This document shows positions 59,137-64,000 of a stretch of 64,000 bases of DNA, piece by piece. This DNA comes from Sphingomonas sp. PR090111-T3T-6A (lineage in GTDB: Bacteria > Pseudomonadota > Alphaproteobacteria > Sphingomonadales > Sphingomonadaceae), in the NCBI RefSeq assembly GCF_000383095.1, contig NZ_AORL01000021.1, forward strand, positions 868,001 through 932,000. The letters run 5' to 3'. The notes beneath the pieces were generated by a model. That model was given only the letters and a program-made list of their open reading frames with translations. It ran no database searches and was not told the DNA's origin. The translations under genes and the position numbers were made by a program. Every line of letters begins with the position of its first letter. The stretch's first letter is position 1.

Positions 59137-59469
59137 ATGGCGACCGCACCGTTCATCATCGAAAGCCGCCGCGCGCCACGCGATGTCGTCTCCTTCCGCG
59201 CACCGCTCGACGGACCGTCGGGCGCGCGGGAGACAGCGCTGGTGGTGGATATCTCGCCTTATGGCTTCATGTGCCGCACCGCCGCGGCGTTGCAGCCGGG
59301 CGATCTGATCGCGGTGAAATTGCCGGTCGTGGGCATGACTCCGGCGCGCGTGATCTGGTCGCTGGGCGGCCGCGTCGGCGGCGAATTCATCGCGCCGATC
59401 GAGATCAACGCCTATCCCCGGATGCTAGCCAACGCCCCCAACGACAAGCCCGCCTGGAACGAATTCTAA
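59137..59469 (+). CDS. PilZ domain protein (c-di-GMP binding candidate)
   Basis: The 110-residue protein is a single PilZ domain. The RxxxR-type start appears as SRRAPRD and the second motif as VVDISPYGFMCRT (DxSxxG). PilZ proteins bind cyclic di-GMP and control motility or surface polymers. ATG at 59137 has GAGGGA about 10 nt upstream. Its stop overlaps the stop of convergent recG. Confidence 0.85.
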   Translation: MATAPFIIESRRAPRDVVSFRAPLDGPSGARETALVVDISPYGFMCRTAAALQPGDLIAVKLPVVGMTPARVIWSLGGRVGGEFIAPIEINAYPRMLANAPNDKPAWNEF

Positions 59470-61529
59470 CCGGCTCTCAGCAGGCCCACCGCCGCGTCGC
59501 GCTCGAACAGATAGAGCAAGGTCCGCGCCGCCTGCCCGCGCGGGGCTTCGAGGCCGCCGTCGCGATCGGTGAGCAGCCGCGCGTCGTCATGCGCCGTCGG
59601 GATCAGCGCCGCCGTCTGCTGGGCATCGGCCAGCCGCGCGCCCTGCTCGCCGGACTGGCGCGTGCCGAGGATTTCGCCTCCACCGCGGAGCCTCAGATCC
59701 TCTTCCGCGATCAGGAAACCGTCATTGGTATCCCGCATCAGCGCAAGGCGCGCACGTGACGTCTCGCTGAGCGCTGCGCCTCGGAGCAGCAGGCACACTG
59801 AATGCGCCGTGCCTCGCCCGACACGTCCGCGAAGCTGGTGGAGCTGGGCGAGGCCGAAGCGCTCCGCCCCCTCGATCACGATCAGCGCCGCGTTGGGCAC
59901 GTCCACGCCGACCTCGATCACCGTGGTGGCGACCAATACCGCGACTTCGTTGCGCTGGAAGGCAGCCATCACGGCATCCTTCTCCGGCCCCTTCATCCGG
60001 CCATGGACGAGGCCGACCTTCTCGCCGAACACCTGCCGCAACGCCGCAGCGCGCGCCTCGGCGGCGGCATCGTCGCCCGTCTCACTCTCCTCGACCAGCG
60101 GGCACACCCAGTAAGCCTGCCCCCCGCCCGAGACATGGCGACCGAGACCGGCGATAACCTCCTCCATCCGCTCGATCGCGATCACCTTGGTCTCGATCGG
60201 CTGGCGGCCGGGGGGCATCTCGTCGAGGCGGCTCACGTCCATCTCGCCATATTGGGCGAGCGTCAGCGTGCGCGGGATCGGCGTGGCGGTCATGACGAGC
60301 ATGTGCGGCGGGCGATCGGCCTTGCCGGCCAGCATCAGCCGCTGGGCGACGCCGAAGCGGTGCTGCTCGTCCACCACGACGAGGCCGAGTTCCTTGTAGG
60401 TCACGGCCTCCTGGAAGATGGCGTGCGTGCCGACGAGGATGTGGATCGATCCGTCGGCCAGCCCCATCAGCGTCGACTCGCGCGCCTTGCCCTTCTCGCG
60501 CCCGGTGAGGATCGCGACATTGAGGCCGAGTGGCGAAAGCTGGCGTTGCAGCGTCGCGAAATGCTGGCGGGCGAGGATCTCGGTCGGCGCCAGCAGCGCG
60601 CCCTGCGCCCCCGCCTCGACCGCCGCGATCAGCGACATGGTGGCGACCAGCGTCTTGCCCGAGCCGACATCGCCCTGGAGGAGGCGCAACATCGGCGTCT
60701 CCTGCTGCATGTCGCCCTCGATCTCCGCGATCGCGCGGGACTGGGCGCCGGTGGGCTTGTAGGGCAGGTCGAGCTTCGCGCGCAGCCGCCCGTCGCCGAG
60801 CAGCGCCCAGCCCTTCCGCCGCCGCGTCGACGCGCGGACCAGCATCAGCGCCAGTTGATTGGCGAACACCTCGTCATAAGCGAGCCGCTCGCGCGCCTTA
60901 GCGTCCTGCGGGTTGCCGTGCGCCCGCTCCAGCGCCTCCATGAAGCCCGGCCAGCCGCGCTGGGAGAGCAGGCTCGGCTCGATCCATTCGGCCAGCGACG
61001 GCACCCGCTCCAGCGCCTGCGCGACAAGCTGCGCGATCCGGCGCGAGGTGATCCCCGCCGACAGCGGATAGACCGGCTCGCGCTCGACGATCTCACCGGC
61101 TTCCTCGGGCGGCACCACCTGATCGGGGTGCACGATCTGAAGTGCATCCCCGTAGAGATCGAGCCTTCCCGCCACGATTCGCGGCTCGTTCAGCGGGAAC
61201 TGCTTTCTCGCCCAACCCGAGGCATTGCCGAAATAGACGAGGCTGACGGCATTCCCCTCCCCGTCCACCGCGCGCACCCGGAACGGCCCGCGCGGCGAGG
61301 ACGAGCCGCGATACTCGGTCGCCGTCAGCGTCACGATCACGCCGCGCCCCGCATCCGCCGGATCGAGCCGCTCGATCCGCCGCCGCTCGACCACGCCGGT
61401 CGGCAGGTGGAACAGCAGGTCGATCACGCGCGTCAGGCCCAGCTTCGCCAGGGGTTTGGCGAGCGCGCTGCCCACGCCCTTGAGGGCTTCGGTTTCAGCG
61501 AAGAGCGGATTGAGGATTTCGGGTCGCAT
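59466..61529 (-). CDS. recG: ATP-dependent DNA helicase RecG
   Basis: The 687-residue protein has the wedge/OB domain in the N-terminal third and two helicase domains: GDVGSGKTLVA (motif I), DEQHRFG (II), TATPIPRT (III), and QLHQLRGRVGRG (VI). It reverses stalled forks and processes Holliday junctions. ATG at 61529 (MRPEILNPLF) is the family start. It is divergent from sdhE and mfd. Confidence 0.97.
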   Translation of the reverse strand: MRPEILNPLFAETEALKGVGSALAKPLAKLGLTRVIDLLFHLPTGVVERRRIERLDPADAGRGVIVTLTATEYRGSSSPRGPFRVRAVDGEGNAVSLVYFGNASGWARKQFPLNEPRIVAGRLDLYGDALQIVHPDQVVPPEEAGEIVEREPVYPLSAGITSRRIAQLVAQALERVPSLAEWIEPSLLSQRGWPGFMEALERAHGNPQDAKARERLAYDEVFANQLALMLVRASTRRRKGWALLGDGRLRAKLDLPYKPTGAQSRAIAEIEGDMQQETPMLRLLQGDVGSGKTLVATMSLIAAVEAGAQGALLAPTEILARQHFATLQRQLSPLGLNVAILTGREKGKARESTLMGLADGSIHILVGTHAIFQEAVTYKELGLVVVDEQHRFGVAQRLMLAGKADRPPHMLVMTATPIPRTLTLAQYGEMDVSRLDEMPPGRQPIETKVIAIERMEEVIAGLGRHVSGGGQAYWVCPLVEESETGDDAAAEARAAALRQVFGEKVGLVHGRMKGPEKDAVMAAFQRNEVAVLVATTVIEVGVDVPNAALIVIEGAERFGLAQLHQLRGRVGRGTAHSVCLLLRGAALSETSRARLALMRDTNDGFLIAEEDLRLRGGGEILGTRQSGEQGARLADAQQTAALIPTAHDDARLLTDRDGGLEAPRGQAARTLLYLFERDAAVGLLRAG

Positions 61530-61603
61530 CACTAGATGGGGCTCTACCACAGCCGACGCGCGCCGGAAGCGCCCGCCGGCCTTTTTGACGTTGGAGCCTC
61601 CCT

Positions 61604-61867
61604 TTGGATCGCGAGCATCACCTGAAGCGCCTCGGCTTCCGCGCCTGGCATCGCGGCACGCGTGAGGCCGATTACATGATCGGCGGCTTCTTCGATCGCT
61701 ATGCGGCGGAGTGGTCCGACGAGGAGGTCGCCTGGTTCGAACGGCTGATCGAGCAGGAGGATGTCGACATCATGGCCTGGGCGATGGGCAAGGAGCCGGT
61801 GCCCGCCGCCTTCGACGGCCCGCTGATGCGGACCATGCAGAAGCTCGACTATATCTCGATCCACTGA
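61604..61867 (+). CDS. sdhE: Succinate dehydrogenase flavinylation factor SdhE
   Basis: The 87-residue helical protein has the conserved RGTREADYMIGGF motif (RGxxExD) of SdhE/DUF339, which helps attach FAD to the SdhA subunit. TTG at 61604 has GGAG 7 nt upstream. It precedes mfd by 7 bp, a common alphaproteobacterial arrangement. Confidence 0.93.
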   Translation: MDREHHLKRLGFRAWHRGTREADYMIGGFFDRYAAEWSDEEVAWFERLIEQEDVDIMAWAMGKEPVPAAFDGPLMRTMQKLDYISIH

Positions 61868-61874
61868 GCCCGCC

Positions 61875-64000
61875 TTGACCGACAATCTCCAGCGCATCCT
61901 GAAGGCCGGCCGGCCGCTCACCCTTTCCGGCGCGCCGGCGGGCTTCCTGCCATGGCTGCTGGCCGATCTCGCCCGCGCCGCATCGGGCCGCGCGATGTTC
62001 GTCGCCTCGGACGATGTGCAGATGCGCGCGGTGACGGACGCCGCCCATTATTTCGCGCCGGAGCTCACGGTGCTGAGCTTCCCGGCGTGGGACTGCCTAC
62101 CCTACGACCGCGCTTCGCCTTCCCTGCGCAGCTCCGCCGAGCGGCTGGCAACGCTCCACGCACTTCAGAAGAAGGCGCAAGGTCCGACGCTGCTGGTGAC
62201 GACGGTCAACGCCGCCACCCAGCGCACGCTCACCCCCTTCCGCATCCGCCAGCTCGTCGCCAAGCTCGCGCCCGGCGAGCGGATCGATCGCGACCAACTC
62301 GGCAAGCTCCTCCAGGCCAACGGCTATATCCGCACCGACACCGTGGCCGATCCGGGCGAATATGCGGTGCGCGGCGGGCTCGTCGATCTCTGGCCGTCGG
62401 GCGAGGAGATGGCGCTCCGCCTCGATTTCTTCGGCGACGAGATCGAGAGCGTCCGCCGCTTCGACCCCGTGGACCAGCGCACCGTCGACCGGATCGACGG
62501 CTTCACCCTCCTCCCCGCCTCCGAAGCGCTGCTCGACGAGGAGAGCATCAAGCGCTTCCGCACCGGCTATCGCGAGCGCTTCGGCGCGACCGCGACGGGC
62601 GACCCGCTCTATCAGGCGATCAGCGACGGCCGCCGCCTCGCCGGCATGGAGCATTGGCTCCCGCTGTTCGAGGAGAAGCTCTCCACCCTGTTCGACCATC
62701 TCGCCGACGACGATGTGATCGTCCGCGATGCGGGCTCGCCGGGCGCCGCGCAGAACCGCTTCGAGAGCATCACCGACTATCACGCGAACCGCGTGCGCGC
62801 GCAGTCGTCCGATCCGGGCAGCTATCGCCCGCTCCCCGCCGCCTCGCTCTATCTCCCGGCCGAGGAGTGGGAGAAGCAGATCGCGGCGCGGCCGATGCAC
62901 CTCGCCACGCCCTTCCGCGAACCGGAGAGCGCCACCGTCCTCGACTTCGACGTCGACGGCCCGCGCGACTTCGCGCCCGAGCGGACGGCGCAGGAGAATG
63001 TGTACGAGGCCGTCTCGGCCTATGTCGGCGCGCAGTCCCGCAAGGGGAAGCGCGTCATCCTCGCCAGCTATTCGGTGGGCTCGCGCGAGCGTCTGGCGGG
63101 GTTGCTCGGCGACCACGGCCTGCCCCGCGTCCCGCTCGCCGAAAGCTGGCAGGAGGCGATGGGCCTCGCCGCCGAGGTCGCCAAGAATGGCGGCGGTGCG
63201 GCGCTCACCGTGCTGCCGCTCGACCATGGCTTCTCCGCGCCCGACGTGCTGGTCCTCACCGAGCAGGACATGCTGGGCGATCGCCTCGTCCATCGCCAGC
63301 GCCGCAAGAAATCCGCCGACGCCTTCCTTCAGGAGCTGGCGACGCTCTCGCTGGGCGATCTGGTGGTCCACGCCGATCACGGCATTGGCCGCTATGAGGG
63401 GCTGACCTCGATCCCGGTCGGGCAGGCGCCGCACGATTGCGTCCAGCTCACCTATGCGGGCGGCGACAAGCTGTTCGTGCCGGTCGAGAATATCGACGTC
63501 CTCTCGCGCTACGGCTCGGAGGCCGACGGCATCGCGCTCGACAAGCTGGGCGGCGTCGCCTGGCAGGCGCGCAAGAGCCGGATGAAGGAGCGCATCCGCG
63601 AGATCGCCGGCGAGCTGATGGCCACCGCCGCCGCCCGCGCGCTGCGCCCCGCCGAGGTCGCCGAGCCCGACACCTCCTACCCCGAGTTCGTCGACCGCTT
63701 CCCCTATCAGGAAACCGAGGATCAGGACCGCGCCATCGCCGAGGCGCTGGACGATCTGGGCGCGGGCAAGCCGATGGACCGCCTCGTCGTCGGCGATGTC
63801 GGCTTCGGCAAGACCGAGGTGGCGTTGCGCGCGGCTTTCGTCGCCGCGATGTCGGGGATGCAGGTGGCGGTCGTCGGGCCGACCACGCTGCTCGCGCGGC
63901 AGCACTACACCAATTTCGTCGAGCGTTTCCGGGGCTTCCCCATGAACATCGGCCGTCTCTCGCGCCTCGTCGGTACGGCCGAGGCGAAGAAGGTCCGCGA
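61875..64000 (+). CDS. mfd: Transcription-repair coupling factor Mfd (5' part)
   Basis: The visible part is about 708 codons from a TTG at 61875 to the window end, so the C-terminal part (normally to about 1150 residues) is missing. It holds the UvrB-like module (LTLSGAPAGFLPWLLADL, AVRGGLVDLWPSGEE), the RNA polymerase-interaction domain (VVHADHGIGRYEGL) and the start of the translocase with motif I GDVGFGKTEVALRAAF. It removes stalled RNA polymerase and recruits UvrA. Confidence 0.95.
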   Translation, partial: MTDNLQRILKAGRPLTLSGAPAGFLPWLLADLARAASGRAMFVASDDVQMRAVTDAAHYFAPELTVLSFPAWDCLPYDRASPSLRSSAERLATLHALQKKAQGPTLLVTTVNAATQRTLTPFRIRQLVAKLAPGERIDRDQLGKLLQANGYIRTDTVADPGEYAVRGGLVDLWPSGEEMALRLDFFGDEIESVRRFDPVDQRTVDRIDGFTLLPASEALLDEESIKRFRTGYRERFGATATGDPLYQAISDGRRLAGMEHWLPLFEEKLSTLFDHLADDDVIVRDAGSPGAAQNRFESITDYHANRVRAQSSDPGSYRPLPAASLYLPAEEWEKQIAARPMHLATPFREPESATVLDFDVDGPRDFAPERTAQENVYEAVSAYVGAQSRKGKRVILASYSVGSRERLAGLLGDHGLPRVPLAESWQEAMGLAAEVAKNGGGAALTVLPLDHGFSAPDVLVLTEQDMLGDRLVHRQRRKKSADAFLQELATLSLGDLVVHADHGIGRYEGLTSIPVGQAPHDCVQLTYAGGDKLFVPVENIDVLSRYGSEADGIALDKLGGVAWQARKSRMKERIREIAGELMATAAARALRPAEVAEPDTSYPEFVDRFPYQETEDQDRAIAEALDDLGAGKPMDRLVVGDVGFGKTEVALRAAFVAAMSGMQVAVVGPTTLLARQHYTNFVERFRGFPMNIGRLSRLVGTAEAKKVR

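Overview
The window reads as chromosomal DNA of a GC-rich alphaproteobacterium, most likely a sphingomonad (Sphingomonadales). The grounds are: codon use strongly biased to G/C; a PDH E1-beta subunit with a fused N-terminal lipoyl domain; GyrA with an Ala-Ser pair in the quinolone pocket; an rpoD with long acidic inserts; a DUF6975-type gene after rpoD; and a recG / sdhE-mfd layout. No plasmid, phage, IS or CRISPR signature was seen.

Layout. 1-3.3 kb: a small membrane protein, an AhpD-like carboxymuconolactone decarboxylase, a type II NADH dehydrogenase-like flavoprotein, and the wreck of a short-chain dehydrogenase. 3.3-12.8 kb: a catabolic island that looks like hydroxyproline / D-amino acid breakdown (M24 peptidase, FAD-dependent D-amino acid dehydrogenase, GntR/FCD regulator, alpha/beta hydrolase, DUF4440 protein, APC permease, 4-hydroxyproline epimerase, DHDPS-family deaminase, threonine aldolase). 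Its two leftward transcription units carry the same GTATACGGTAT element about 30 bp before their first start codons. 12.9-20.7 kb: a CLC anion channel with CBS domains, a MarR regulator and a four-gene FUSC / DUF1656 / HlyD / NodT efflux operon. 21-26.8 kb: a CAU tRNA (probably tRNA-Ile2), a polysaccharide-deacetylase-like gene coupled to an unusual histidine kinase, an Lrp regulator, a periplasmic TPR protein and yaaA.

27-34 kb: gyrA, a small Lpp-like lipoprotein, DUF488, HdeD-like, trmFO, an anchored EF-hand protein and a squalene/phytoene-synthase-like protein without catalytic aspartates. 34.3-37.4 kb: a TadG/TadE/TadE-like pilus-associated operon whose first gene has a strikingly AT-rich ectodomain. 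37.4-41.7 kb: a leftward eno-ftsB-pdhA-pdhB unit. 41.8-44.4 kb: a YqjD/YqjE/DUF3618-type envelope-stress cluster with a possible EcfG promoter, then an MlaC-like phospholipid-binding protein. 44.5-51 kb: DUF4170, a rhomboid protease, and carA-rraB-carB-greA. 51-55.4 kb: yqeY-dnaG-rpoD. 55.6-64 kb: DUF6975, a small exported protein, anmK, tyrS, a PilZ protein, recG, sdhE and the first ~708 codons of mfd, which runs off the end.

How the parts work together. The catabolic island would import hydroxyproline or release it from peptides, epimerise it, oxidise the D-form and deaminate the product to alpha-ketoglutarate semialdehyde; the final dehydrogenase is not here. The octamer TTAACCAT (a known CtrA half-site) occurs three times, always between genes: before gyrA, between gyrA and the lipoprotein, and before the TadG operon. 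This suggests cell-cycle control of this stretch. All functions are inferred from sequence reading; no searches were run.
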